64,000 bases of DNA from positions 248,001 to 312,000 of the forward strand of contig NW_024470326.1 in assembly GCF_900496995.4 (NCBI RefSeq), written 5' to 3'. The stretch comes from Aquila chrysaetos chrysaetos (Eukaryota > Chordata > Aves > Accipitriformes > Accipitridae). A program made the position numbers and the translations under genes. Each line of letters starts with the position of its first letter. Positions within the stretch are counted from its first letter, which is position 1. The notes under the pieces are model-generated. The model worked only from the letters and a program-made list of their open reading frames with translations. It had not been told where the DNA came from and ran no database searches. Shown one piece after another: positions 1-12,493 of the stretch.

Positions 1-269
1 TCAGAATATTAACAAGGTTATGTAATCAGAGGACCAATCATTATAAAGGTTGAATTCAAGAGCAAGAATAGTATGCATTTTTATGTAAAAGAACTTAGGT
101 AACAATGACTCGACAGAAAAAGTGTATAAACACTGATGGATTTTAATACTAAGTTGGACATGCCTTTGGAGGAGTGATCCCCCGTGTCCTCAGTGCTGCA
201 ATAAACAAAGTGCCTGCTTCTTAACATCAGGTTGGTGTTAAGGAGCTTTTATTCCCAATTTTGGTTACA
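1..269 (+). mobile_element. 5' LTR (3' part only) of gammaretrovirus-like ERV A1
   Basis: This stretch is repeated at 3084-3310 in the same orientation, so it is the 3' portion of a 5' LTR cut off by the window start. It holds an AATAAA signal at 200-205 and ends in ACA directly before a primer-site-like sequence. The 3' LTR lacks about 40 bp that include this AATAAA. Confidence 0.8.
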
Positions 270-274
270 GTTTC

Positions 275-292
275 TGGCAACCCAGATGGGAC
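275..292 (+). promoter_or_regulatory. Putative primer-binding site of ERV A1
   Basis: A TGG-initiated 18-mer (TGGCAACCCAGATGGGAC) lies five bases after the LTR end, where a retroviral tRNA primer site should be. I do not assign the tRNA. Confidence 0.5.
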
Positions 293-632
293 CTTGTGAG
301 TGAGACTGGATAAAATCGAGTGTTGGTCAAACTCCAGCCAGCACGGAGGAGTTCTCAGGGAGAACCATCACCCTCGACTCACAAACCTCCTCGCAACGCT
401 CCCTGGAAAAGGGGTGAGGCACTTCTTCTTAGGAATTTGTTTGGATAGCCTGCCCATAAGCCGTGGTGAAAGCTTCGCAGGGTTGGGGCTTTGAGGGTAC
501 CCGTTTGCACTGGAAGCCTAGGTCTCTACCTGTAAGTCATAAGCGAAAGCTATTGCTGGGTTGGACTTTGTGTGTTTGAGAGAACTGTTGTTTGCATTTG
601 TTTGATATTTGATATTCGAATATATAAGTATA

Positions 633-866
633 ATGGCATTAGCAAAATTGTTTAAGAGTAAGAGTGAGGGAAATATAACTGCTGATGAAAAGATATCAAA
701 AACGTCATCCTTGGGATGTTTATTGACACATTGGAATGAATTGCATGATGATTTACGTAAAAGTCAGATGATCAAATATTGCAATTATTGGTGGCCTTTG
801 TATGTTTTGGAGGATCAGGAGGAATGGCTAACGAACGGAACTTTGAGTTATAATACTATGTTGTAG
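633..866 (+). pseudogene. Gag N-terminal (matrix) remnant, ERV A1
   Basis: An open frame of 77 codons from an ATG in the leader reads as a basic start (ALAKLFKSK) followed by a tryptophan- and tyrosine-rich matrix-like stretch. Gammaretroviral Gag is normally about 500 residues. Here the frame ends at 866 and protease sequence begins near 931, so nearly all of capsid and nucleocapsid has been deleted. The gammaretrovirus assignment rests mainly on the linked pol. This is a non-functional ERV relic. Confidence 0.6.
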
Positions 867-930
867 TTAATGTTGTTTTCTAGGAGAGAGTAAATGGAGT
901 GAAGTGCCATATGTAGATTTGTTCTTTTGA

Positions 931-2834
931 GTGAAAGTATCTGATGGGGACTGGAGGGGAGTCTCTCAGCAGTACCTCTGGTTATATATGGCTAATCTGG
1001 GAGAACAGAAAATTGAATTTTTAGTTGACACTGGTGTCACCTTTTCAGTTTTAAATACCTTAGAGGGAGAGTTAAGTTCTGAAGAAATTGGTGGTGTTGG
1101 TGGGACAGGTGAATGAGAGACTAGACCCTTCTTTAAACCTTTGGCAATGAAATTAGGAAAGCAACGGGTCACTCATTAGTTTCTGTATTTGCCAAATTCT
1201 CCTAAACCCCTGTTAGGGAGAGACCTACTTGAGAAATTGGAGGCGGAAATTCAATTTAAAAATGGAGAGATTAAAATTTTAGTTCCAGAAACTAAACATA
1301 TCGAAGCAGTGGCTTTGTTGTTACAGGATGGTTACCGAAAGCAGAAGATCATACCAGTCGAAGTAAATAATGCTGTAATTCCAGTCGTCTGGGCTGGGGA
1401 AGTTCCCAGTAAATCCAAAAGAGCAGAACCTGTGAGAATTGATTTAAAGCCAGGATCGAATCCGGTAAGAATTAAACAATACCCCCTAAAACTGGAAAAT
1501 TGGAAAGGGTTAGTACCGATAACACAAAAATTTCTAAGGTCCAAATTTTTAATAAAATGTGAATCCAAATATAACACCCCAATCTTGCCTGTTAAAAAGG
1601 CTAATGGAAAAGATTACAGATTAGTTCAAGACCTCAAAGCAATAAATCAGTGTAAGATATTTATCCGGTAGTAACAAATCCGTATACTTTGTTAACAACC
1701 TTAACAGAGAAAGAAGAATGGATCACAGTGTTAGACTTAAAAGATGCCTTTTTCTGTATTGCCTTGGATCCCAATAGTCAGGAGCGCTTTTTGCTTTTGA
1801 ATGGGAAAATCCTGAGACTAGGGGAAAACCCCAATACACACGGACAGTCTTGCCTCAAGGCTTTAAGAAGAGTCTTCCCATTTTTGGAAATCTATTGGCA
1901 TGAGAATTAGGGATTTGGAAGAAAGAGAATACTCAAGGAATCTTGTTGCAATATATGAATAATCTGTTAATTGCAGCTGAGACAGAAGAACGATGCACAA
2001 AGTTAACTATTAGCCGTTTGAACTTTTTGGGAATCAGTGGATATCGAGTGTCAAAAGAAAAAGGCCAAATAACCCAGAGAGAAGTAACTTATTTGGGTTT
2101 TGAAATCCTGAAAGGACAGAGACAATTAGGAACTGAGAGAAAAGAGGCAATTTGTCGTCTCCCGGAACCTAAGACTCTAAAAGAATTGCAAGCCTTTCTG
2201 GGAATGGTTGGGTGGTGTCACCTGTGGATTGCAAATTATGGCTTGCTGGTCCAACCTTTATACGAGCAGTTCAAAACCTCAAACGATGGATTTATAGATT
2301 GGACTGATGTCGGGAAAGCTGCTTTCAAAGAACTGAAACAGGCTGTAATGGGGAGCACCAGCCCTAGGCCTGCCAGATCTCACAAAGACATTTGAACTTT
2401 TTTACTCGTGAAAGAAAAGGTATAGCTCTGGGTATCCTGGCCCAATATCTGGGACCAAGTCGGCGAGCTGTGGCCTACTTCTCGAAGCAATTAGACAATG
2501 TGAGTCTGGGATGGCCTGGTTGCCTGAGAGCCATCGCTGTAACTGTGCTACTGATCCAAGAAGCTCGTAACTTCACCTTAGGACAAAGAATTATCCTGTA
2601 TGTTCCCCACCTGGTAATTACTGTGCTAGAACAGAAAGGGGGGCATTGGTTATCCCCTAGCAGAATGCTGAAGTACCAAGTGGTGTTGCTGGAGCAAGAT
2701 GATGTTTACTGAAAAACTACTACCATCATTAACCCTGCTGTGTTTTTAACAACTAATCAAGTTGAAGGAGAACTGGGACATGACTGCTGGCAGACAAACG
2801 AAGAAGTTTACCCCTATTCTATACTATTGAATTT
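931..2834 (+). pseudogene. pol: Pol remnant (protease, RT, start of RNase H), ERV A1
   Basis: The order is protease (DTG motif near 1027-1035, LLGRDLL near 1213), RT fingers/palm (1400-1910), RT palm/thumb (1943-2395) and the start of the RNase H connection (2392-2712). The layout and motifs are gammaretrovirus-like. The frame is broken several times: stops near 1116 and 1671, then frame changes near 1680, 1920 and 2395. The RT catalytic YxDD box reads YMNN (about 1954-1965), so both catalytic aspartates are lost. The rest of RNase H, integrase and env are absent, because the 3' LTR follows directly. A paralogue at 24260 carries the missing distal part. Confidence 0.85.
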
Positions 2835-3310
2835 TGTGTTTGACAATGGAAACTAACAGTATGATTGAAAGTCAAGTGATTAACTAGTAATTACTCAAAA
2901 GTTTTGCAGTTCTTTGCTCTCATGACTAGGTGTTCCTGTATGCTAGATGAGAACAATATTGGAACTGACCACATGTGATTGAAACTGTGTTAAGCTTCAA
3001 GATCAAAGAGCAAGGGCAAGAACAGAGATCCCAAGGATTCCAATCGGTAGAGATAGGTCTGAGTGACCCATGATTACTTTTACATCAGAATATTAATAAG
3101 GTTATGTAATCAGAGCACCAATCATTATAAAGGTTGAATTCAAGAGCGAGCATAGTATGCATTTTTATGTAAAAGAACTTAGGTAACAATGACTCGACAG
3201 AAAAAGTGTATAAAAACTGATGGATTTTAATACGAATTTGGACACGCCTTTGGAGGAGTGATCCCCCGTGTCCCCAGGTGTTAAGGAGTTTTTATTCCCG
3301 GTTTCAGTAA
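2835..3310 (+). mobile_element. 3' LTR of ERV A1
   Basis: Positions 3084-3310 repeat the 5' LTR at 1-269. The LTR probably begins at TGTGTTTGAC near 2835; no polypurine tract is recognisable before it, so that edge is approximate. Relative to the 5' LTR it lacks about 40 bp near 3275, including the polyadenylation signal. Confidence 0.75.
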
Positions 3311-3586
3311 CGTGTGTGGAGGTTGAGGAAGAAGATTGCCCTGGGAAGATGGCAGGAAGGAAGGCCTCTCCTGGGCAAATCAGGGCTGATACAGACATTT
3401 CCATCTACTGTGCATGGTTCATGCTGGTAGATGGGGAATGCCCACTGCTTGGAGTAGCTGTGCGTAGTAATGCCCAATGAGCTGACCTTGCTCTTCTCCC
3501 CTCCTTCACCCCCCACACTGGGATGGACCTCAGGAAACATCCATGAGGCTGGTCATAGCGCAGACCTCTGGCTGATGTCCCATCAC
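3311..3586 (+). repeat. Unit-end segment of the OR-bearing duplication (partial)
   Basis: This matches the distal end of the duplicated unit at about 16560-16767, 33705-33815 and 45175-45310: a shared GGTTGAGGAAGA-type stretch, then a GATGAGCTGACCTTGCTCTT-like stretch shared with 16709. The end of an earlier unit therefore stood upstream of copy 1, which supports a head-to-tail array. No gene is seen. Confidence 0.6.
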
Positions 3587-4476
3587 TGTGAGAGACTGAA
3601 AGAGTTAATGTCTCAAAAAGTGTGGTGGGGCAAGTTCTGCTTAAGGAAGAGCTCTGCATACCAACGAACACTGCATAGCAAGGAACCACGCTGGAAAAGA
3701 AGCCAATCAGCACAGGACATCAGCAACAGGGCAGGGAGGGTGTGCCGGAGGGCGCACAGCTCCCTGTTCTGATGTGCTGTTCTGATATGCTGAGCAGGGC
3801 AGCTCACGATGCATGGCAAAAGATCACGTCTGCAGGGAAGGGGAAGTTACTCCCTAAACGACCCCCAAGCCCACGGACCCATTTCCCAAAGGCTCACAAA
3901 CTGCTCATGACACCTAATTAGCCTAATGAGTTTGAGAGCCTGCCTGACAGGGGGAAGGATGATAAATGGACCCAAACTAAAGCCCCATGTGCGCAAGCCC
4001 ACTGGAACTGAACCCCTCGGCTGACTGAACCAACGCTGGACCCAGGGCCAGCGACATCTTTCTCTTCTCTCTCCCTCCCTCCCTCTGTCTCTCAAAATTG
4101 CTACACCTTATCCCTTTAGACATAAACCAGTGACCAAGTCTGGGAATAGGAGTGGATCCAGCTGCCCCTAGGCTCCTCACTGAGAGGGAGTCTAGAAAGC
4201 AAGGGGGTCCACTCTGAACCTCATGACTCAATGGGAGGGCTCTCCTTATTGTCTTCCCTGAACTGATGCCCAGATAAGCAAGGCCTGTAGTGTATCTTTG
4301 GTGACATATGGTTAGCACGTGTTACAGTTTACTGGCATAGTTTCACGCCAATTCTTGTTGTGAGCGAATAAAAGTTGAGTTTGGTGAGTTAAAGGATCCC
4401 TGGTGTCATTTCACCTTAGTCCTGACCTGGGAATCAGCAAACCTGAGTTGTCGTCCTGAGAAACTGGGGCGTGACA
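3587..4476 (+). mobile_element. Solo LTR, 890 bp, with perfect 5-bp target duplication
   Basis: The element starts TGTGAG, ends GTGACA, and is flanked by ATCAC on both sides (3582-3586 and 4477-4481). It has an AATAAA near 4368. The distal third recurs at 60226-60540 ahead of duplication copy 3, truncated at its 5' side. No internal retroviral sequence adjoins it, so it is a solo LTR. Strand is inferred from the AATAAA. Confidence 0.85.
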
Positions 4477-4973
4477 ATCACTGCAGGGGAAGAGGAAGGG
4501 TATGTGAGACACAAGGGTACGCAAGGGAGAGAGCCGTGTAGGTGTAGCAGTGAGTGCGTTAAAGGCAGGAAGAAGACTTGAAATGTTGGCGGGGTGTCAC
4601 GCTGAAGTGAAATCGGTTGAGCTTGCAATTTGAGGCGACAGCAGAAGAAGGAGGATGTGCAGTTCAGTGCTGGTATGTGGAGCACAGTAAAGGATTCTAG
4701 CAAGTTTGGGGCTTGGAAATCTTGGGGATAAATGAGCATTAGCAAGGTTTGTTAGAAATGGGATGGGCTGTGCTGTGGGGAGCTCACAGGCACTGGCAAA
4801 TCCTTAGAAAACCACAGCTTGGTGTCGGAAGCAAGGAAGTAGGCACAGGCACAGGCACAGGACAGTGTAACTGTGGGGGAGATGGCCAAGGGCCTTGGTG
4901 GGGCTTGGACACCCCAAAAGAGCAGAGACCCTTGTTCTCCTGGCTACGGCTGCTGTCTCTCCCACTGAGACCC

Positions 4974-5564
4974 TGTCGTGGTTTAACTGCAGCCAGCAAC
5001 TAAGCACCAGGCAGCTGCTCACTCACTTCTCCCCCACCCAGTGGGTTCGGGGAGAGAATTGAGAAAAAAAGTAAAACTTGTGGGTTGAGATAAGAACAGT
5101 TTAAAAGGACAGAAATGAAGAAAAGAATAATGATAATAATAACAACAATAAAATGACAATAATATAATAAAAGGCTTGGAATATACAAAACAAGTGATGC
5201 ACAATGCAGTTGCTCACCATTCACTGACTGATGCCCTGGTAGTTCCCTAGCAGCAACCCACTCCCCCCCCAGCCAACTGCCCCAGTTTATATACTAGGCA
5301 TAACATAACATGGCATGGAATATCACTTCGGCCAGCTTGTTCTGCTGTCTTGGCTGTGTCCCCTCCCAGCTTCTCCTGCCCATCCAGCCTTCTTGCTGAC
5401 TGGGCCTGAGAAGCTGAAAAATCCTTGACTTAGTATAAACACTACTTAGCAACCGCTGAAAGCCTCAGTGTGTTATCACCATGCTTCTCATACTGAATCC
5501 CAAACATAACACTATACCAGCTACGAGGAAGAAAATTAACTCTATCCCAGGCAAAACGAGGACA
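4974..5564. mobile_element. Solo LTR of a common avian ERV family (family L)
   Basis: TGTCGTGG...GAGGACA, flanked by GACCC (4969-4973) and GACTC (5565-5569), a 5-bp target duplication with one mismatch. It contains an AT-rich AATAAT/ATAATA microsatellite-like stretch (5127-5172). Copy 2 has the uninterrupted site near 34243-34262. Copy 3 has the same LTR at 61038-61627. I recognise the sequence type as a widespread bird ERV LTR; the family name is not assigned. Confidence 0.8.
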
Positions 5565-6589
5565 GACTCGCTATAGGACAGGAGGCCCTTAGAGCTCCAG
5601 TGCCTCTTGCCTCCTTACCTACCCTCCACAGACCCTGCGAGGTGGCCTACCGACAAACTGCACCTGGCATCACACACTCCCACATCACATTGCCCCCAGG
5701 AAAAGCCCTGAGCATCCCAAGGGGGAAAGGAGCCTCCTCCCCAGGGGATGGGGGTCAGGGCTTGGCCAGCCTGCTTGGTGAAGCACATCAAGGGCTTTCA
5801 CAGTGACCTGCACATGGAAATTTCCTCCTGTGCCAAGTGCCTCCAATTTCCTGCTTCACCAGCCCCCAGGGACATGAACTTTGTCTGCTCATTCCCTGCA
5901 TGGTCTCTTTAGTGACGGACTTCAGCAGGGCCTGCTAACACCCTCACAAACCTGGCGGTTTGCTTCTGACTTGGACTTCTGTAGAGGCTTGGTCAGTCTC
6001 TAAGGATCTGCAGTTCAGGAACTCGGCACCAGAGGGCTCATTAGCGTGCAAGACACCCCAAGGAGCCAAGTCTGGGCATAATCTGCCTCTGGTCTTCATT
6101 TCTGTGGTGAATTAGAGGGATTTCAGGAGTGTGGTCAAAGTGCGAAGATGTCAAAGCAAAGAGACCAAGTGAATAAAATGTTTGATTTTGAATAGCCAAT
6201 TCTCCATTAATCCCAACATGTTTGGGTTACAGGAATGTCTTCAAGTAGAGTCTGCACCAGTTAGACCCATGTGACTCGACTGGCAAAGCCAGCCGCAGCA
6301 GTGGGAAACCCCATCTCCCAGGCTGAGACATGCGGTCAAGATGCAAACATCTGCAGTGCCCGCTTGTTACTGGCCTCCAGGCAGTGTGCGACCCATTTTT
6401 CATGACCCTCTGAGCCTGACTATCAAGCCCAGTTCCTGCCCATCTCTATATCCGTCCATCCATCCATCTGCCCAGCCCTCCCTCTCTCTTTCACTCCCAA
6501 TGTCCTGGACAGAATAATATAACAAAAGACACCCACTGATCTCCCCTCATCCAGAAACCCAGCCCTTTCATCATGGAAAGCCATGAGCT

Positions 6590-7700
6590 TGGTCGACCAT
6601 GATCCACCCCGTGTAAATCCATGCTGGCCATGCCCAGTCGCCTTCCTCTTCATCTTCCCAGAAATATCATCCAGGAGGACATGCTCAGGGACACACTGCT
6701 CTCCAATATGAGGTCAAACAACCTTTTCTTCCCCTGGTCATCCTCTGGCCTGTGTTGGAAGAGAGCTGTCAACTTTTTTGGAAGCCATCAAGCACTTGTC
6801 CTGATCTCCATGATCTGTCAAAAGTGATGCAGAGTGAGCCTCGCTACAAAATTGGCTTGCTCCCTCCCCAGCCTTGGATGATTCCCCTCTGCTCCCAGGG
6901 GCTGTTCAAGGCTGACATTGCTCAAGTAACCTCTGACTTGATCCCCACTTACTGCTGGTTGCTTTCCTCCAGGGTCCTGTCGCCAGTCACAAAGGCCTGG
7001 CAGAAGTCACAGCCAAAGAAGTCATTAAGTTCCTCAGCCTTACCTGCTCCTACACTTAGGGAGCTCAGCAGCAGGCCCACATGACCCCTGTCTATTCTTT
7101 TACTGTTAATGAACCAGTATCAGCTCATCTTGCTGCCTCTATCCTGCCCTGCATCTCTCAAGACAATGGGACCTTTGGCTTTGGCATCATCCCTACATCC
7201 TGGGACAAGGTTTCGACATTCTGTCTGCAGCTTTCCCTGCTTCCACCTCCTGCCTGCTACCTTTTTGCCCTGGAGCTCAGTCAGTTCACACAAGCAGCCT
7301 CCGAAGATGGTTGCTTCTCTTCAAGGGTATTCGGGGAGATCATTCCTGTGCTTGGAAGAGGCTGTCCTGTAAGGCCTATCAGATTTCCCATGCTCCTTCA
7401 CCCTTCACAGCTGCTTCCCATGGCACCATTTGTCTCAGTCTCCTGAGTGTGTCCAAGTCTTCTCCTCTGGAGTCCCAGGTCTGTGCTCTGCTGCTGGCCT
7501 TACTCACTGCCCTTTAGTGAGTGATAACCCCTCATTCATGGCCATGACAGCCAAGACTGACACTGAATATCATCACATCCCTAACCAGCTGTTCCTTGTT
7601 GGCCAGGATCAGGTCCAGGTGAGAATCACCCTTGGTGGCCCACCTGGCAGCTGGCTGAAGAAGTTGTCCCAATAGCCAACTTCAGGCTGTTGGCACCCTG
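6590..7700 (-). repeat. Degenerate CR1 LINE fragment, antisense
   Basis: The plus strand carries several phrases typical of antisense CR1 ORF2 (reverse transcriptase region), such as AAATCCATGCTGGCCATGCC near 6615 and AGCCAAAGAAGTCATTAAGT near 7012. Short frames here are relics without a full RT domain. The block recurs at 35870-36970 and 63260-64000, so it predates the duplication. Boundaries are approximate and the assignment rests on remembered CR1 phrases. Confidence 0.6.
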
Positions 7701-8779
7701 TTGCTTTGCCTTGCCAGGGAATGCCAGGGCACTTAAAGTTGTTCACCACAGGAACCTGCTCATGAACCTGGAGACTTCCTGGGGCTGCTGACAAAAGACC
7801 TTTTCTGTTTCCTCTCCCTGAGCAAGCAGTTTGTAACTGCAAACACCAGGTCACTCCTGCTGACTCCTGCTCTCATCCTAAATGACAAAAGCTAACCCAA
7901 CCTGTTGTCTGTCACATAGAGGACCCCCACAAATCCAAGCTTCCCCTTCATACAGGGGACATAGTCCTCGTCCTCCCTGCTGCTCCCTGGGCAGAGCCTG
8001 TAGCCCTCCATTGCAGCACCACAGCTCAGCAAGCTGTCCCACCACGTCTCATTTCATCCAAAACCATCACAGTTCTGTGACAAGCCACGCGTCTCCAGCT
8101 CCTCCTGGCAGTGCACATTAGGGCCACGGCATCTCAGCTGTGGCAGCGTAGTGGACCGCAGACTTCTCACAGGGAAACCTGAACACTGGTCCTGACCAGA
8201 AAAATGTTGAACATCGAGTTCTTAGGGCTGCGCTGCACCCTGCTGCGCGTCCAGCACGGCCATCAAACCTGTGTTATGCTGCACAGATCCCTGGGCCACA
8301 GGACGACCTCAGCAGCATATTATCACACACGAGCCTGCAGGCAGGTCCCACTCTGTACTGGACATCATGCCTCCTGCGTGGCCTTGCCTGTATCTAACAG
8401 TGCAGCAAAACATTCTCATGAAAACATCATTTCTGTTTGACTGTTGAGACGATGAGTAGAGTTGTTCCTTGTAAGAAAATCCTATAGTAGCTTGGATGAC
8501 CAAAAGAGGAGACTGTTTTCTATGGATGGGGTCTGCATGCTTTGCTGCATTCAGGTAGAAGGCCCGTTCAATGCTACACCACCTGGGGTTCCCACCATCT
8601 AAAGGGGCCTAAGATGATCTGCATGATTCTCTCCTTATAGTGTTAACGATGATGAACATAATTTTAAAATGCAGCTCACTGTGTCCGAGTTCCTTTCTTA
8701 CTGGGGTCATACCAGACCAGCACCTCCTCGAGAACAAAAATCACTCTCTCAGCACCCTTGGATGCAGCCCCTATGGTTC

Positions 8780-9270
8780 CCATGGACTGGTAAGGGTGTA
8801 GTTTGCTTGAGTAACCCCGCGCTTGATCCCCATCCACTGCTGGTTGTTCTCCTCCAGAGTCCTGCCTCACAGCTCAAAGGCCTGGGAGACCTTGCTGGTA
8901 TTAACCGAGGCTGTGACGTAGAGTACCTCAGATCTATCTAGAGCTACTCTTCCTCATTTCAGCAGTGGTCCTACCTTATCTCTTTTGCTTCTGTAACAGT
9001 TCCTGAAGTACCAAAAGTTCATCTTGGTGCCCTTGAAATCCCTTTTTGAGCTTCCACCGAGTTTTGACACGGACCATTGCTGTGCTTGGAGGATGATGTC
9101 CTTGAAGACAAGATGTATCCAGGCACACTCTGAAAATTCTTGGTCTTTTCATTGACTGGACCATCAAGGGAGTGAGTAAAAACCCCTGTGTGACATGCTT
9201 CCTGTTCATGCAATGCCTGCAGCTCTTGGGTGGAGAAGGAGCACACCTTGCCTCATGATGGCATCTGACG
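8780..9270 (-). repeat. Second degenerate CR1 fragment, antisense
   Basis: The stretch CTGCTGGTTGTTCTCCTCCA followed by CTCAAAGGCCTGGGAG resembles the antisense CR1 stretch at 6945-7000. Its reverse complement resembles 19210-19460 in the plus-strand CR1. It recurs at 38050-38530. About 1.1 kb of unassigned sequence (7700-8780) separates the two CR1 pieces. Confidence 0.5.
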
Positions 9271-12200
9271 ACTGATGCCTCTGACTGATGCCTTTAGTGT
9301 ATGGCAAACAGGCACCAAATCGCACTCGCTGTGATGCCGTCTGGGACGTCTATGATGCACCCACCCTGAATGGGAATTGCTTTCCTGCAGCTCCTGTGAG
9401 GTCCCTGCCAGCCTTGGCATCTCGTGTAGCTCTGTGGCCCTGGATTTGGACATGAAACAGAGTACCTGCCCTGAATTCTGTTAGGCAGTGTGGGGACGAA
9501 CCTGGGACACATGCCATTACAGTCAGTGGAGGTACAGTAAATTCAGCTGATGGAAAAGAGAGAGACCCAGCTCTCGCTATGGTACATGACTGCAGTCGTT
9601 CATATGAATACCTGTGTCAAGTGCCATGAAGATAAGGAGTAGGAAAAGGTTCTTTTGGCCTTTAGTTGGGCATAAGCTGCCATGTCACTTGGCCAAAGGA
9701 ATTTCCCACCAGGCTCATACATGATTCCCAAGATGTTGCCCTGTCTCTATGAACTTCTCCGTTACAGGTTGCTGTTACCTACATGTATCTTGGACCACCT
9801 CTGGCCGTTCAAATGTCACCAGGGATTTGCATCTGAACACCTGACTCCTGCCTTTGCTCTCCCTTAATTCAGATGGGAGCTGAGACAAGGAGCTCACATG
9901 CAGGTGTCTATTTTGCTCACACCTGAACTGAGGCAAGAGGAATCCCACCTCCTGTGGCTTTGTGGTGTGCATGGGAGGCAGCTGAGCCTCCTTCAAATGC
10001 CATGAGTAGAAAGGCAGGATGATTTGCCTCCATTGACCCATGGATCCCTTCCCTCAGCAGGGGTAAAGGAGATCCCTGCCTGCCTCTCTCTGGGGATCCT
10101 GTCTAACAATATGACCAAAAAATGTGGCATGTAGATGGAAGTTTGTCTCTGAGAGGAGAATTTTATTTCAGGAAAGAAGTGTCTCTCCCTAGCTGAGGGA
10201 AGCAACACCAGTGATTGCTTCAGCCTGTTTCCCAGCAGGTTCCCCTGAGCCCCAGGGACACCAGGAGGGAGCCCAGAGGGGGCAGAGAAAGTGCTGCCTT
10301 GGGCTGGTCCTCTGCTGCTGAGCTGGGCTGGGCTCCTGGGGTGGAGGGAGCTCCTGGCAAGCAGGCAGCATTTCAGAGAGACAGCTCTGCCCAGGAGCAG
10401 CTCCTCTGCAAAGCGCAGCAGGGCTGAGGGCACTGCCTGCAGGCACCGAGGGGAGAGGAGTGAGGCAGAGAGAGAGGTTAAAGGCAGTCTGGGGTGGGAG
10501 GAGAGAGGAGAGCTGACCTGGAGAAAAATCTTCACAGCCCTTCACAGGGTAAGTGTCTTGCTGCAGGGCAATGCAGCTGTGGTTCCTGGAATGACCTCCT
10601 AAAGCTGGCACATCCCACAGCCTATGGGATCTGTCAGGAGGACTCTCACAGTTTGTGCAGTGTAGAGAAAAAGGACGCGCTTTGGAGCAGAGGTTCCCTG
10701 CTGCACCCTCAGAGGGACAGGGCATGTCAGCTGCCTTCACCCGGGGATGGCTGCGGAGTGTGAAGCTGGGTGTGCAGCCAGGGGTGCCCAGGGCTGTCCT
10801 GCTGAGCAGGGTCCCTGCACCCCAGGGGGCTGTGTGCTGGGGCAGGGACTCTGCCGCTGGTCAGGGTAAGTACTCAGCCTGCCTGGGGAGCTCCAACAGC
10901 AGAGTGGGGAGAAGCTGTGGGTGGAAGAAGCAACTTGCAGCAGGGCAGGGTCCTTCTGCTGACAAGAGGGTGCTGTGTGGGTCAGGGCTGCTCACAGCTC
11001 CAGATCAGCCCCGGGGCATTTCTGAGGCCACTTTTCAAGGGGAAGCTCAAAGCAGGGATTGCTATAAAGTTAAGGAGCTTTCCGGAGCTTGTGTTTTCGT
11101 CTTTCCTACGTCTTGGCGAAGTTTTCAGGAGAAATGGAAAAGGAGCTGTCATGCTTGAACAGCTCACTGAGACTGGGGAGCTGTAACTCTGAGGGATCAG
11201 TCAGTCTGATAGGAGCCTCCTGAAGTAGAGCACAGGGACTGAGAACAACTGCCTGGCTGTGCTGGTGCCTGGGAGGTGGCATGCGCAGCTGGGGAAGGGT
11301 AGCTCTTTCCTGATTTCCCTGCTGCCTCTCCCTTTGCCTCTCTGAGACAGACCATCACTGCTTTTTTCCCTTGGTTCTCCACTTGTCTGCGTTACTGTTA
11401 CCTTGTTTCTGCTGTCAGGCTCTCTGGGGATGGGAGTTTCAGCTGCAGAGTCACACACTGGTCTTGTGGGTCCTCCCATGCAGCTGTGTCCATGGGAACA
11501 AGTGTCCCAGCTTTCCTCTCATCTGAGGGGTTATGCTCAATGCTGTCTGTGGGGCTGGGGAAAGAGCTGATTCTCCCTTACAGAGATGCCAGCACATTAG
11601 GTCACTTGGCTGTCACCTCAGAGCGTCCTTCCAAGCTGTGAGCTGCCCTGCAGGATGCAAACCTGTCTCACAGCAGCTTTCTGTTATCAGAAAGCCCCAT
11701 GGAGAAGCACAGAGATGCTATGACTGAGGAAATGCTCTTGGGCTGGTGAAATGAGCCTGGTGTGTCCTTGCCTAGAAGCAGGGTGCTGAGACTTTGAGAA
11801 AGGGTGAGACATTTGGTGGTCTGCAGTGGATGTCTCTGCTCTCAGCAGTGTCTGGTGGCTTTTCAGGGTAAAATATGGGAGCGTGATCACCATCCACCTC
11901 AGACAGGTGCAAGCACAGTGGAAGTGGGAACTAGACAGAAGGACAGAGCAGCTCCCCTCTCTCTGCACTAAGCCACAGGCAATCCTCCTGACTTGCCTGG
12001 CTCACCCTGTTCTCCCAGACTGCAGCAGAAATGCTGAAGGCTTCTGAGATCTAAGAAAACTCCCCAGGGGTGATGTAGGCAGCTGTAAAAAACCCTAGAA
12101 CTCTAAAACTATTTTTACCTTCCTGGGTCCTTAGCACTTGGGAGTGCAGGTGCTGACAACCCCTTCTGCATTAGGAGTGGATTCAGCTGACAAAGTCAAA

Positions 12201-12493
12201 CACCAGACTGGCCCCTGCCTGCACCCATCCCATGAACCCACTGCTGCAGAGCAGGGCTGACTTCTCAAGAGCCCATGGGTAGAGGCCCTGCTCTTCACTG
12301 CACGCTCGGCCAGCACCAAGCAGGGCTCCAGCCACAGGCCTGAAGGAAGGTCTCCTAGAAAAGGAAAAGGGTCTGTGTGTGTAAGAATGGGAGCATCTGC
12401 GGGAAATGGCTTTGATATTGCTCAGAGAATAATGCCCTGACTCTTCCCTGTCTTTTTTCTACTTTGAAAGCACCCCATGCCCAGAGGAAGAAA
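9271..12493 (+). other. OR upstream region, copy 1 (possible untranslated exons)
   Basis: No supported coding gene is present. The region is conserved with 38540-41755 and, more distantly, 21100-22434, all directly upstream of OR frames. Two splice-donor-like sites (GGTAAGT) at 10548-10554 and 10865-10871 are kept in copy 2. A pyrimidine-rich stretch ending TTTGAAAG just before the OR start (about 12450-12470) could serve as an acceptor. This fits the usual OR layout of a non-coding 5' exon plus one coding exon, but transcription is inferred. Confidence 0.4.

Noticed and set aside
6590-7850. Chain of 60-120 codon plus-strand frames shared by three copies
   Set aside because: Shared because the block is duplicated, and the sequence resembles antisense CR1.
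9993-10740. Overlapping minus-strand frames of about 180 codons
   Set aside because: They overlap one another in different frames, show no domain, and the copy 2 counterparts have different lengths and ends.
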